In this document: positions 1-9,953 of the stretch, one piece after another
How the letters are laid out: every line of letters begins with the position of its first letter
Numbering within the stretch: the stretch's first letter is position 1
Assembly: GCA_036939355.1 (NCBI GenBank)
Contig: JALLAP010000137.1
Span: 1-21,323 of the forward strand
Direction of reading: 5' to 3'
DNA length: 21,323 nt
DNA from: Thalassiosira profunda
Taxonomy: Eukaryota; Bacillariophyta; Thalassiosirophyceae; Thalassiosirales; Thalassiosiraceae
Translations under genes and position numbers: made by a program
The notes under the pieces: generated by a model
Seen by the model: the letters and a program-made list of their open reading frames with translations, nothing else
Told to the model about the DNA's origin: nothing
Databases searched by the model: none

Positions 1-1
1 C

Positions 2-172
2 ACAAGTGGCAGGACTGCCATTCAGCTCTGCAATACTGACTCTGTTTTCGACTCTGACAACATATCAGCCAAGACGAGAGAGAAGTACGAGCATCAAAAG
101 CACGCACTCATCGACATTTGGAGCAGACGGAGAGATCCAAAGGTGACCAACGAGTGGGAGGCGCTACTATGA
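2..172 (+). CDS. 3' end of a MORN/MYND/LRR-family protein (partial)
   Basis: An open frame enters at the left edge and stops with TGA at 170-172, giving about 56 C-terminal residues. It contains TREKYEHQK and WSRRRDPKVTNEW and ends EALL. The nucleotide sequence from about 44 to 160 aligns with the 3' end of the MORN-MYND-LRR gene copy near 8080-8200, where TREKYEQQK and, in another frame, WNRRRDPEVANVW can be read. This is therefore the tail of a paralogue whose body lies to the left of the window. Only the tail is visible, so the domain content (MORN, MYND, leucine-rich repeats) is inferred from the downstream copy. The tail is uninterrupted here, which makes it a reference for the damage in the other copy. 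Confidence 0.6.
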   Translation, partial: TSGRTAIQLCNTDSVFDSDNISAKTREKYEHQKHALIDIWSRRRDPKVTNEWEALL

Positions 173-328
173 AAGTGGCAAATGAAAGGCCTTGGGTAGT
201 TTCATTCGATCACCCTAATTCACTCTGTTCAGAGTAGACTGTCTCGAACCCTAACTCATTCTATTTACAAGACGCCAACGCAAAACCACATCCGCATCGC
301 ATTCAACCAGTCACTGTCTCCTTCCTCC

Positions 329-3300
329 TCACCGCCCCGCCGGCCGCACCACCAGCCCCTCGATCCTCCTTTCCAACTCGCCGTGGAACCATTCTCCCTC
401 TTCCACCGCCGCCTCGTCCTCGTATCTGACAGACCCCAAGCCGTGGGGCTCGCCGTTCGCGTCCGTCTCGCCGGTGTAGCATCCGAAGCGGCCGCGGAGG
501 TCGGTCCATTCCATGTCGTGCACGGCGCCGTTCGTTTGCGAGGGGTGCTGTTGGGGCGGCGGCGGCAGATTGTTGTGGTGGTGCGATGGCGGCGAGAATG
601 GCTGCGACTGCGGCGGCGGGCCCAAATGATGATGGCCGCTGCTCCGACTGTGGACGCTGCCGTCTCCTCTTGGCGGCGGGCGCGTCGGCGGCGGCCCTCG
701 ATTGCCCTTCCTCGGCCCACCGTGCCCACCGGGCCCGCCCCCGCCCCCGGCCAGCCCGTTGCTCCACCACCCCTCCCTTGTCCGCCCGTCGCAGTAGTGC
801 ATCGTCCCCCGCCCGTGGGGCAATCCGCTCCCGCTCGCCACCTCGCCGGTGTACCACCCCTTGTCGCCGTAGGCGTCCGTGAACGGCATTCGCGTCACTC
901 TATGGGGACCGGATCCGCCGCTGCCCAATTCGCTCGAGCGGGACTGCTGCCCGCTCGTGAAGGTGATCTCGCTGGCAGACGATCCGGTGGACTCGACGTC
1001 GCTGGTGTCCGCTTCGTGCGTGCGAATGGTCAATTGGGCGATGGGCGGACTCTGGTTCGACCCGTGGGAGGCGCTGCCTTCGTCACGGTCGGAGCGGCGC
1101 TTGGGCTTGCGCGCGCCCTTCGCTTTAACTCGTCCTCCGCTCGCGCCGCGGGCGTCGCGCTTCATCCGGAGCATTTCCTCGATGCAGCAGTCGGGACAGT
1201 TGACCAGCAATACCTTCCACCCGCCCAGGAGCTTCTTCTTGCGGAGTTTGATGTGGGGGTGCGACACGCAGCGGCCCCGGTCGTCGAACGCGCTCGGCCT
1301 GTCCGCTTGGCCCCTCTGCTCGGAAATGGAGGGGTCCGTTTCGGGCTCCGTCTGGCTCGCGTCATTTCCCCGGCCGTCGCGGGACTTTTTCGGCGTAGAC
1401 ATCTTCATCTCCCGCCCGTATTCTTGCAGACTTCCCTGCAAACGGTACGGCGCGAACGCCGGCGGCCCCGATCTTGGGGCCGGCGGAATCGCATTGTTTC
1501 CGTACGGCGATGGTGGCCCGCGATTTCCCTGCATCCGCTCCGGCGCCTCGGCGCATCTTTGTTCCGTGTGCGACATGCCATCCAGACTCAGGGGCTCCTG
1601 CGGCCGCCTCTGCGGGTTGCCGTGCCGGCCCTGCCGCAGAATGCCCACGGGCTTTTGAGGCTGCGACGCAATCGAGTCGCGACGATCGCGCGTCCTCGAC
1701 TGGGACCGCGACCGCCCACCATTAGAGCCCGGCTGCGCGCTTCGATCTCGGCCGTGGCTGCGAACCGAGCGCTGGTCGTCGTCGTCCCGTCCTCGCGATC
1801 GGCTGGACGAGCGCCGTTGCCGGGGCTGGCTGTGGATGGAGCGCTCGTCCTCTCTGGGAGGCGGAGGGTGGGCCTGCTCTTGCGGATAGCCCTGCTCTGG
1901 ATATCCCTGTTCCGGATACTCTTGCTCTGGGTATCCTTGCTCGTGATACCCTGGCTCTTGGTAGCCTGGCTCTTGATAATGCGGCTGGTCTTTAGGGGGC
2001 GGCCGGAACCGCTCCTGCTCCGGCGTCAACTGCCTCGCACCCTGAGCCCCACGCTGTTCATACTGTTCGTACCCCTCCACGGGCGTGTCCACCGGCGCCC
2101 CCTTGTACATCTTCCCCCGAAACTGCTCCGGCGTCCACCACGAGTTTTGCGCCGGAGAATTCCTCGGCGGCGGCGGGTACATTTCCTGCTTCGCGGAGCC
2201 GGTGTCCGTCCGCTCCGGAGGAAGGGCGTCTTCCACGTGCCGGGAATGGGCGCGCGGCCCGTCCGATTCCTCGGCCGGCTCCTCATACACGACCAATGCC
2301 TCGTCGTTGTCCGTGTGCCAGCTCGACCCCCCTTCCTCATTTTCGATGTGCGACCCCTGCCTCGCAGGGGGCCCGTACGAGGATTGCCGCAGCACCCCCC
2401 TGGGCGGCAGCGGCCTCTTGTTGTCCCCGAAGCTGCTCGTCCTGCTCCCCTCCTCGAGCGAGCTGCAGCTCCCGTCCTCGTCGTCGGTGGCGCATTCCTC
2501 CGAGTACGTGGGCGAGTCCCCCCGCGGATACCCGTCGTTGTAGTTGCCAATGCCGTTCGCGGCACGGACGGCCGAGGCGACGTGGGCCATCGCGTCCAAA
2601 TTTCGATCGCTCGGACGATCCCCGGAGATTTCGCCCCCAATGCTATTCTCACTTTCCTCCGAATCGTCACTCTCGTTTCCGTCCGCATCGGCCACCGCGG
2701 AGGAGGCCACGGACCGCTCGTCGGGCGGTTTGGTCGCGGGATGAAATCGCACCCCGGCCGGCGAACTCTCAGCACCTGTATTGCTCATGGGCTGCGTGCT
2801 CAGACTCGAAACGCTGGAGGAGACGTGGGAGAGGGCTTCCGAGTTGTCCATGGTGGCCACGGAACGGTCCTCCTCTGCCAACTCGCGACTGTGCTGGCTG
2901 TGCTCCTCGGCGTGCCGGCGTTTGTTTCTGCCAGCCGAGCGATGGGACGCTCGAGAGGTGCGCGAGGAGACGCTGCGCTCGTCGTCGCAATCCAATCCGT
3001 GGGCGGAGTGGCGGGGGGGACGTTCGCCGCGGCTCCGGGAGCCGCTCCGCGAGTTGGTCCGCTCGTGGCCTCTCGAGCTCGCCCGCCCCGCGCTCGACGC
3101 CCGCCCCGCACTGGATCGCCCAGAACCCGAGCTGTGCCCCCGGGAGCGGGAGCCGTGCCGCCCATCACGTGAGCATCGCTCATCAATATTACCAGCATCA
3201 TTACTGTCTCCGACCCCATCGCCATTCTTATTACTCGCGGCGCCCTCGCTCGCCGGCAATCCCGACGCGCACAGCGGGCACGCCTTCAAGATGGCCTTCC

Positions 3301-3385
3301 ACTCCCCGGTGCGCCGCTGCCGGCGGCGCAGCTGGATGGCCGGGTGGCGGGGGCACGCGCCGTCGTCCGGCGAGGCGTCCGCCAT
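329..3385 (-). CDS. Low-complexity protein with duplicated Cys/His motif and two MORN-like segments
   Basis: Single-exon gene of 1018 aa. The start chosen is ATG at 3385, in the favourable context AATCATGGCG; the frame stays open slightly upstream but has no earlier ATG. Near residues 11-40 there is CPRHPAIQLRRR...CPLC. A second version, CVSHPHIKLRKKK...CPDC, lies near 705-735. Both follow CxxHPxIxLR...W...CPxC and may bind metal. Two MORN-like segments lie near residues 833-880 (WYTGEVASGSGLPHGRGTMHY) and 957-1005 (CYTGETDANGEPHGLGSVRY). The rest is Ser/Arg/Glu/Pro-rich and probably disordered, with a GYPEQ-type tandem repeat near 468-500. No signal peptide or membrane segment is evident. 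Proteins combining this Cys/His motif with MORN-like segments are, to my knowledge, typical of diatoms; their role is unknown. The very GC-rich sequence also opens long antisense frames, which I treat as non-coding. Confidence 0.8.
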   Translation of the reverse strand: MADASPDDGACPRHPAIQLRRRQRRTGEWKAILKACPLCASGLPASEGAASNKNGDGVGDSNDAGNIDERCSRDGRHGSRSRGHSSGSGRSSAGRASSAGRASSRGHERTNSRSGSRSRGERPPRHSAHGLDCDDERSVSSRTSRASHRSAGRNKRRHAEEHSQHSRELAEEDRSVATMDNSEALSHVSSSVSSLSTQPMSNTGAESSPAGVRFHPATKPPDERSVASSAVADADGNESDDSEESENSIGGEISGDRPSDRNLDAMAHVASAVRAANGIGNYNDGYPRGDSPTYSEECATDDEDGSCSSLEEGSRTSSFGDNKRPLPPRGVLRQSSYGPPARQGSHIENEEGGSSWHTDNDEALVVYEEPAEESDGPRAHSRHVEDALPPERTDTGSAKQEMYPPPPRNSPAQNSWWTPEQFRGKMYKGAPVDTPVEGYEQYEQRGAQGARQLTPEQERFRPPPKDQPHYQEPGYQEPGYHEQGYPEQEYPEQGYPEQGYPQEQAHPPPPREDERSIHSQPRQRRSSSRSRGRDDDDQRSVRSHGRDRSAQPGSNGGRSRSQSRTRDRRDSIASQPQKPVGILRQGRHGNPQRRPQEPLSLDGMSHTEQRCAEAPERMQGNRGPPSPYGNNAIPPAPRSGPPAFAPYRLQGSLQEYGREMKMSTPKKSRDGRGNDASQTEPETDPSISEQRGQADRPSAFDDRGRCVSHPHIKLRKKKLLGGWKVLLVNCPDCCIEEMLRMKRDARGASGGRVKAKGARKPKRRSDRDEGSASHGSNQSPPIAQLTIRTHEADTSDVESTGSSASEITFTSGQQSRSSELGSGGSGPHRVTRMPFTDAYGDKGWYTGEVASGSGLPHGRGTMHYCDGRTREGWWSNGLAGGGGGPGGHGGPRKGNRGPPPTRPPPRGDGSVHSRSSGHHHLGPPPQSQPFSPPSHHHNNLPPPPQQHPSQTNGAVHDMEWTDLRGRFGCYTGETDANGEPHGLGSVRYEDEAAVEEGEWFHGELERRIEGLVVRPAGR
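1884..1985 (-). repeat. Tandem repeat encoding GY-x-EQ/EP pentapeptides
   Basis: The minus strand encodes at least seven consecutive units of five residues (YQEPG, YHEQG, YPEQE, YPEQG and similar), about 15 bp each, at residues 468-500 of the 1018-aa protein. Units differ mostly by single codons, so this is a coding minisatellite that probably changes length between strains. Confidence 0.75.
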
Positions 3386-4189
3386 GATTATTTTATCGAT
3401 TGTATTTGAGTCCACCAGAGTCCGCACCCGCGTTAGCTCCGGGGCTCTCCGTCGGCTCAGAGGAGAGTGCAGTGCTCCTACTTAGTGGCCCCTTCGGGAC
3501 TCGCGGAGGCGCAGTTGCAGTTGCAGGCGCGGAGGCTAGGGCACGGACAGAGCTAGGGCGGCCGAGCGAGGGTGATTTGCAACCATCATTTTGCAAAAGG
3601 GGCGGCCGAGTGATTTGCAACCTATTTGCAACCATCATTTTGCAAAGAACAGATCAGCCCCGGCGTCCGACCTGGGTGCCACACCATCACCTTGGCAATG
3701 ACTTCTCCTCTCCGAGCCCCTCCGCCTCAGGCAGACTCAGGGCGACCTCGCTCTTCCATTGTTGCAAATCCCCTCCTCTCGCCAAACATGCGGAGTTGCA
3801 TCGTTCGCTCTTTTAGTGTCGAAACGCGGTCCGGGCGAAGTGAGGGCTGCGCAGCCGGCGGCTGAGGTGAACAACATCACACCTTTGCGTATGTGTTGGA
3901 ATGGGCGAGAATAGCAGACAGAAGACGGCGATGAAAGAGAAACTCACTGTGCGGAGATGGTTGCTTGAGAGATTGCAATTGTATGCACATTTGGTTGCCA
4001 TGGCATGCAATGTGATCAATGATACATAAAGTTAGAGGATTGTCTGTCTCTGAGACGGCGTCCGCCTCGACACATCATTGCAGCACTGGCCCGACCAGCC
4101 GATCGATAATACCTTTCAACCTCTCTGAAGAGGCTGACCTACATCTACTATCCATCTGCTAGTAACCCGATTGCCCCCAAACACTCCTC
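3386..4189. other. Intergenic region between the 1018-aa gene and pyruvate kinase 3' end
   Basis: About 800 bp lie between the start of one minus-strand gene and the stop of the next. I see no supportable gene. It holds the putative promoter and 5' leader of the 1018-aa gene, a 23-bp direct repeat, and the presumed 3' UTR of pyruvate kinase. A small open frame at 3813-4019 (-) has one hydrophobic stretch but no other support. Confidence 0.5.
3556..3646. repeat. Short direct repeats upstream of the 1018-aa gene
   Basis: ATTTGCAACCATCATTTTGC followed by AAA occurs at 3575-3597 and 3624-3646. GGCGGCCGAG also occurs twice (3557-3566 and 3601-3610), with a third TGATTTGCAA at 3611-3620. Together they form a small degenerate tandem array about 170-260 bp upstream of the ATG at 3385. 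They could be promoter elements or a neutral minisatellite. Confidence 0.6.
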
Positions 4190-6084
4190 TCAAGCATCCG
4201 CAAAGAGCTCCTCTAGATCGAACACCGCGCAATAGTACGCCGCCGCCCCGTGCGTCGCCGGCATCAGCACCGCCGCCCGCGCATCAGTATCCACGCTCAT
4301 GAAGCCCAGGTTGCACGCCTCTTTGATCGCACTAATGGCGCGCTGTTCGACGTTGTTGTGCGTCGCGTCGATGGGCAGGTGGTGGGCCTTGATGCCCCAG
4401 CAGAGCGCCAATTCGCGGACGGTCCGTATCTCTTCCGAAAAGGCGATCATGGGAAGGGACGGCCGATATTTCGACAGCTGCCGCGCCGCGAATCCGGAGG
4501 TGGTCAGGATGATCACTTTACCCGTCTTCATGCTCTTTTCGAAGCGCTCCGCAAAGCTGTGGACCGCCTTACACACGTCCTCGGCGATGGCATCTTGTCC
4601 GCTGTGGAATACCTCCGGATCGTGCTTCGGGACGTGAGTCTCGGCACAGCGGACAATGTTGTCCATCGTTCTCACAGCCTCGACGGGGTACTTGCCCACG
4701 CTCGTCTCGCCCGAAAGCATGACGGCGTCGGCTCCGTCGATTACCGCGTTGAATACGTCTGACGCCTCGGCACGCGTGGGGCCTAGACACAAATGTATTT
4801 GTGAGAAAGACATAAGATCGTTTCACAGAGTAGCCGGTGATCAGAGCGAGCAGTGCACTCACGGGCATTTTCCACCATCGACTCGAGCATTTGGGTTGCA
4901 ACGATTACGGGTTTGGAGTTCTTGTTTGCCAGAATGCATGCCTTCTTCTGCCACGCGGGCACGTCCCACGCCTCGAGCTCCACCCCCAAATCGCCTCTGG
5001 CGACCATGATACTGTCGCTCTCCTTGATGATCTCCTCGAGGTTCTCCAACGCCACCGGTCTCTCCAGCTTTGCAATGATCTTCACCTTGTCGTTTCCAGC
5101 CTTGGCTAGCTCAGCCCGAACCTTCCGAACGTCCTGCAAAAGAAGTGCAGTATTTGAGTAGAGCGATAGAAGCGGTATGAGAAAGCAAACGCACTCGCAC
5201 CTCTCCACTCCCGACGAAGGACGCAGCCACAAACTCGGGATTCAAGTGCTTGGCAATGTACTCGAGATCGGCGGCATCTTTCTCCGTAACCACATTCACT
5301 GAGAGTTTTCCACTGGGCATGTTGCAACCTTTATTGTCGGAGATCTTTCCGGCCGTTTTGATTTCGCAAAGGAGCTCGTTCTTTGCAACGTCCTTCCCCT
5401 CCACTTCCAGCTTGACGGTTCCGTCGTTGATGAAGATTGCATCGCCTGTCTCGAGATCCTCACACAACGTCTCATACGAGATCTGAATGAGGCCCGGCGT
5501 GCCCAGCACGTCCTTCGGTGTCACGCGTATCATGTCGCCCACGGACACCTCGAACGGCGCCTCCATTCTGCCAGTGCGGATCTTCGGACCTTGGATGTCG
5601 CAAAGCACCCCGACCTGGTTACTCAAAACGAGTGTTTCAATCGGCCAAGACGAGAAAGAAATAACGATGCAAAGAAAAGTAACACTTCTAGGCACTGACC
5701 TGGTTGTCGTACTTCTCGCCCAGTTCGCGGATCGCGTCGAACGTCTTCTGGTGCTCCTCGTACTTTCCGTGCGAAAAGTTGAGGCGGCATACTGAGAGAT
5801 AGACGCCGGATTAGGAAGGCGACGCTGCAACTGAATTGCGAGCACATATGATGTGCAAAAACCTTACCGTCCATGCCCGCCAAGATCATCTGCTCGAGCG
5901 TGTTCCGATCGGAGGATGCCGGGCCGATTGTGCACACGATCTTCGTATTCCATGACGTGGGCTGTGCGGCGAACGGGCGACGGGCCATCAAAAGCTGCAG
6001 CGCAGACCCACCACTGGCAATCCGAGAGGAGGCAATGAGCTGCCGGACGGCCCGAGGGCCAAGCGCGTTGTTGAAACGGAGCAT
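4190..6084 (-). CDS. Pyruvate kinase, five exons, probable mitochondrial presequence
   Basis: Spliced from exons 6084-5868, 5791-5700, 5614-5201, 5133-4863 and 4782-4190 (introns 76, 85, 67 and 80 nt, all GT-AG, phases consistent), giving 528 aa. Pyruvate kinase transfers phosphate from phosphoenolpyruvate to ADP, the last step of glycolysis. Visible motifs are CTIGPAS (51-57), LNFSHG (76-81), [10 protein letters not shown], the active-site region IIAKLE with Lys263, ARGDLG (286-291), ATQMLESM and MLSGET (353-358). The C-terminal domain is present and the length is normal for the family. The first about 45 residues are extra to the enzyme fold, rich in Arg, Ala and Ser with no acidic residues ([20 protein letters not shown]), as in mitochondrial presequences. 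No ASAF-type plastid motif is seen. Diatoms are known to place lower-glycolysis enzymes in mitochondria; localisation here is inference. It is divergent from the MORN gene, with 381 bp between the start codons. Confidence 0.93.
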
Positions 6085-6465
6085 GGTTGAAGTGATCGGG
6101 CTTATGGCCGCGACGAGGTGTGAAGGTGAAGCTGCTCGGATTTGACAGGTGTTCGCATCGCGCTCATTGGATAGGGCGACGGACCAAAAATCCGCCCTGC
6201 AGCCTCCACACTCCACACCCAAAACCCAAAGCGAGCAAGCGACGCGGAGCAACGGGAAGACGTCGGCTGCCCACCGGCGCGGCTGCAGCTGGCCCTCTAG
6301 TTGTTCGGGCCGAGGAGGAGTCGGGTGTAGGTCGCCGTCGCTGTGGTGTCGGGCAAAGCGGCCTTCAGAAATTACTGTGTTGGGCCCAGCGGCTTCGCCC
6401 CGCCAACGCCATGAGATCTGGCAGCGAGGGGACACGGGCCACGCCCGCGTCTTCCTCCAGCTCCA
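6085..6465. promoter_or_regulatory. Shared divergent promoter region of pyruvate kinase and MORN gene
   Basis: The 381 bp between the two opposing start codons must hold both 5' leaders and core promoters. I see no TATA box or strong repeat that I could assign. Assignment rests on position only. Confidence 0.4.
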
Positions 6466-8213
6466 ATGCAATCCCCGGGGAAAATATCGAACCAGGGGTT
6501 GTCGGCGACGATGTCGAATCGGACGTCCTCGAAATCATACGAGCCGGGCTCTAACGGTAACCGAGGGACCATTCGCTGGGCCGACGGGGACGTCTACGAG
6601 GGCGGGATCAAGGACGGCGAGCCGCACGGCAGAGGCGTCTGTAGGTACGAAAATGGCAACGTATACGACGGCGAATGGAAGGACAATGTGCCCCACGGAA
6701 CCGGAACGTACTACTATGAAGACGGCAGTGTCTACGAGGGACAGTTCGACAACGGACGGGAACATGGGAAGGGAACGTTGAAATGGCAGGGCGGCAGAGT
6801 CTACGATGGCATGTGGAAAGAGGGGAAAAGGCACGGGTGGGGGAAAATGACGGACGCGGACGGAAATTCCTACGAGGGACAGTGGGCTGAGGGAAAGGAG
6901 CACGGGAAGGGCACAAGAACAGACGCCTCAGGTGAAGTGTACGAAGGGGAGTGGGTGGATGGACTGCCCAAGCCCGAAGAGGAAGTCGAGAGTGAGACCA
7001 CACTCCCCGACGCCAGCGCAGAGAAGCAATCGAAGGGGAAGGAGCGCGTCTACAATCATGAGCGCAAATTGCGGTCGCAGAGGTCCCAGCAACGGCGGCT
7101 CGAGGCTGCCTGCAACCTGGCGCTCTACTGCTCTGCTGCCTGTCAAAAAGCCGCGAGGGGCTCCCATCGGAGGATCTGCGACATCATTTCCTATCTTCCG
7201 CCGAGGGATGCGGACCAGCTTGTTCTGAGATATGACAATGATACGATGGATTTGGATGCGGGCCTGCGTTATGGGGCGAAGTACATGAACAATTTGAAGC
7301 ACCTCGACATCAGTTTCGAGAACAGCATCAAAGAGGACACAGTGAAACTCAGTGAAAAGCAACTAACTTCCCTATTGAAGTCGAAGAAAGGGGCACTGGA
7401 ATCGGTTTCCTGGTTATCGAGCGAATATGTTTCTGCTTCTAGGGATCTCCTAAATGGCCACTCTGTGTGGAAGCAACTGTATGGTCTCAAGCAACTGAGG
7501 CTTTACCACATGAAATTCGATGACGTTCAGTCCATCCACGACATCATTGGCCAGCAAAAGGATACTCTGATGGTGCTTTGTCTGCCGGCGTTGCGCATTG
7601 ATTGGCACAAAGCAAAATGTCGCCGGACAGTTGCACAAGCTGTATGTCAGCGCTTGCAAGCATCTGGTGAAGCTTGATTTGTGCGGATGCTCCCTGATGG
7701 ACCCTGAACTGAAGATTATGCTCAGGGACGTGCCTAACCTCCGAATCCTCAATCTCACGCGGATCACTAACGAGAGCCACGAATTGACGAACAACACCTG
7801 TGGCTTGATTTCTCGGAAATGCCCCAGCCTTCAGGAGCTCAATCTGTTTGGCCACAATCAACTTTCCGTGAGGGGGATCCGCAAGGTCTTCGAAGGATGT
7901 CCGCATCTAAGAGCATTCTATACCACAACAAGCAAATTGAGTTGTGGTTGCGTTCAGAGTTTGTTGGATGTTGCTCCTAAGTTGCTAGCTCTTACGTTGG
8001 GAGACGAACACGACTTTCCGGGCGCTGAGCTCACCCGGATCATTGAAGGTGGTAGGACCTTCAGCTGGGCGCGGGTCGTGTCTTCGAACCTGACAGCTTA
8101 TCGACCGAGACAAGAGAGAAGTACGAGCAACAAAAGTGTGTACTTTTCGGCTCTGGAACAGACGCCGAGATCCGGAGGTGGCAAACGTTTGGGCTGGCAT
8201 GTTAGAAGAATGA
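6466..8213 (+). pseudogene. MORN-MYND-LRR gene copy with three apparent frameshifts
   Basis: Starting at ATG 6466, the frame encodes six 23-residue MORN repeats (bases 6571-6984), a MYND-like zinc finger (YCSAACQ...H...C, bases about 7108-7182), then leucine-rich-repeat-like sequence. The MYND finger lacks the usual first CxxC pair. This frame stops at 7675-7677, but the LRR sequence continues smoothly in the next frame from about 7600 (LHKLYVSACKHLVKLDL) to about 8075. The frame then returns to the first one for FEPDSLSTETREKYEQQK, and a third shift is needed near 8150 to read WNRRRDPEVANVW, ending with TGA at 8211-8213. The last two segments match the intact tail at 2-172. The simplest reading is a decaying paralogue with three small indels. 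Alternatives are assembly errors, or a truncated 403-aa MORN-MYND protein that is still expressed. If functional it would be a scaffold or protein-interaction protein. Confidence 0.7.
6571..6984 (+). repeat. Six tandem MORN repeats (69 bp each)
   Basis: Six perfectly spaced 23-codon units follow the pattern (G)xxYxGxWxxGxxHGxG, for example GNVYDGEWKDNVPHGTG and GSVYEGQFDNGREHGKG. MORN repeats are associated with membrane or lipid attachment and protein scaffolding. The sixth unit loses the HGxG end and runs into an acidic linker. Confidence 0.9.
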
Positions 8214-8321
8214 TCGTGTCGACGCCCTCTTCCCGTCGCTTACATCTCGGAGCTTTGAGGCAAATTTCAATTGGGAGACAGATGACAAATGAATTTCAAT
8301 TGACACTCACAACTTCAGAGT

Positions 8322-9476
8322 TTAATACTCCCTGACTTTCTGTATCAACTCCTCCACCGGCTCTTGCTCGATGAACGGTATCACATCGCGAACGATAATA
8401 TCTGCCCCACTTCGTATGCGGCGTTCGACCTTGTACGCATGCGCATCGAACGGGCCCTCCGATATTGACGATTGATGTTGCAGCACTTCTTCCATCGATG
8501 CAAATCCAGCATCGAATTGCAAACAGCTCGCCCTCCAGACGGCCAGCTCCAGCGTGAATACTTTTTCAGTAAACTCCCATATTGCCTCGCACACCATGTC
8601 GAGTTTGTCGCGTGTAGTAAAGTCCCTCTCGTGCGTTTGCATGCTCGTCAATAATCGTTTCATGTCGGCCTTCCACAGATCCAGCCCCTTGCGTTCCATG
8701 CGGCACAGCATCCCCTGCAACAGCAGCTGCACAACTCCAATTTGATTCTCGGTGGTGTGCAGTAGCGCCAAATGCACCGGCAGTCGTCCCACATTGTCTT
8801 CCTTCATCACCGTCTCGTTGTCGAGGTCGTATTTCAGCAGCAACTCGATCACGTCCGGGCGGGCGCCGTTCCGACACGCCGCGTGCAGCGGCAGCTGGCC
8901 GTAGAATCCCGGCTCAAGCAATGTACGGCGACTCTCTTGGCTCTCCAGCAGCAACGAGACGACGCTCGCCGGGGCCCCGTACCTCACGGCGGAATGGATC
9001 GGGAGCGAGCCATTGTCTGCTTTGGTAAACAGAGTCTTCCCCGATCGATCGCTGTCGACCAACAGTTGCACCACCTCCGTCTGGTGCCGGCTGCAGGCCG
9101 TGTGCAAGGGCAGATCGCCCCATTTGTCCGGCAGCGTGATCGATTTCTTATTGACATCCGCTTCCAGCAAGCTCTCCAATATCGAGAGGGGGGCGTTCTT
9201 ATCGCAGGCCAGATGAATGGGCAGTCGCTTCGATTCGTCGTCTGTTTTGCAGACGCATCACAGCACACATCAGGTCAGTACATCAAATAATGACTACGCC
9301 ATCCATCAATGGGCAACCACCACAGATTGCTACTCACACGTCATCAACACCGCTAATTGCAATACTTCCTCGGTATAGCCCGCCACCAATACCACGAATT
9401 CTTCCTCGAGCGCCTGCCGCACTTCCTCTACCAACGCTGACGCCCTTTCCCCGGCATCACCTAGGACGGGGTCCAT
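8322..9476 (-). CDS. Ankyrin-repeat protein, two exons
   Basis: Exons 9476-9338 and 9241-8322 (intron 96 nt, donor GTGAGT, acceptor AAAACAG, phases agree) give 352 aa. The chosen ATG at 9476 is the only in-frame ATG in the first exon; the frame remains open upstream to about 9614, so a longer first exon cannot be excluded. About five ankyrin repeats span residues 47-210, with the typical LPIHLAC, LPLHTAC, LPIHSAV, LPLHAAC and LPVHLAL cores. The C-terminal about 90 residues (LELAVWRASCLQFD..., ERRIRSGADIIVRDV) are not ankyrin; I recall this tail from many diatom ankyrin proteins of unknown function. It is probably cytosolic, mediating protein binding, with no catalytic domain. Its 5' side abuts the repetitive element at 9638, about 160 bp upstream of the ATG. 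Confidence 0.85.
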
Positions 9477-9649
9477 CCTGAAGCGCTCCAGAAGGTGATC
9501 CAAGATTACATGGGCGGGGCGGCGCCCATCCGGGGCAGGGCGTCCATCCCTACGAAGGCCGAGGGGTGACTTGAGGTTCGCCCCTATTTTCGTACATCGT
9601 ACATGCTCATACAAGTACTCGTACGTTTATTTATCTACGGGAAGGGAGA

Positions 9650-9714
9650 AATGTGCGTACCACTTTGTGCGTACTTTTTGTGCGTACCACTGGTACGCAC
9701 AAAAATGTGCGTAC
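9650..9714. repeat. Left terminal array of GTGCGTAC motifs
   Basis: GTGCGTAC occurs at 9653, 9667, 9680 and 9707, and its complement GTACGCAC at 9693. The 9680 and 9693 copies form an inverted pair (GTGCGTACCACTGGTACGCAC region). The array mirrors the right end and may be a binding array for the mobilising transposase; that role is inference. Confidence 0.75.
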
Positions 9715-9953
9715 CTCATTTTGCTAGCTTCCGCTAGATAAACCGCTCGCATAAAAAATGCTGGCACACACACAATCACATCACCGACAGCGACAGCCCT
9801 ATCTCGGCCAATATCGGGACCCAGACAAAGTGCCATGCATGAAAGACGATCTCCTGCTTGCGCCGAGCAATATTCGATAGGCGGCGGGGGCGTGCGAGCG
9901 TGTCGCGGGGCAAGAACGGCGGAGAACGGAGTGTTTTATTCTGGGTACGTCCA

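Noticed and set aside
383..3172. 929-aa open frame on the plus strand
   Set aside because: It is antisense to the 1018-aa gene. Its composition is Arg/Pro/Ala/Val-rich as expected from the complement of GC-rich Ser/Arg codons, with no recognisable motif.
7572..7611. A 40-nt GT...AG intron that would join the MORN frame to the LRR frame
   Set aside because: The length fits the phase, but it is much shorter than the 67-96 nt introns here and would remove LRR-like sequence. The later frame switches have no comparable intron, so a frameshift is more likely.
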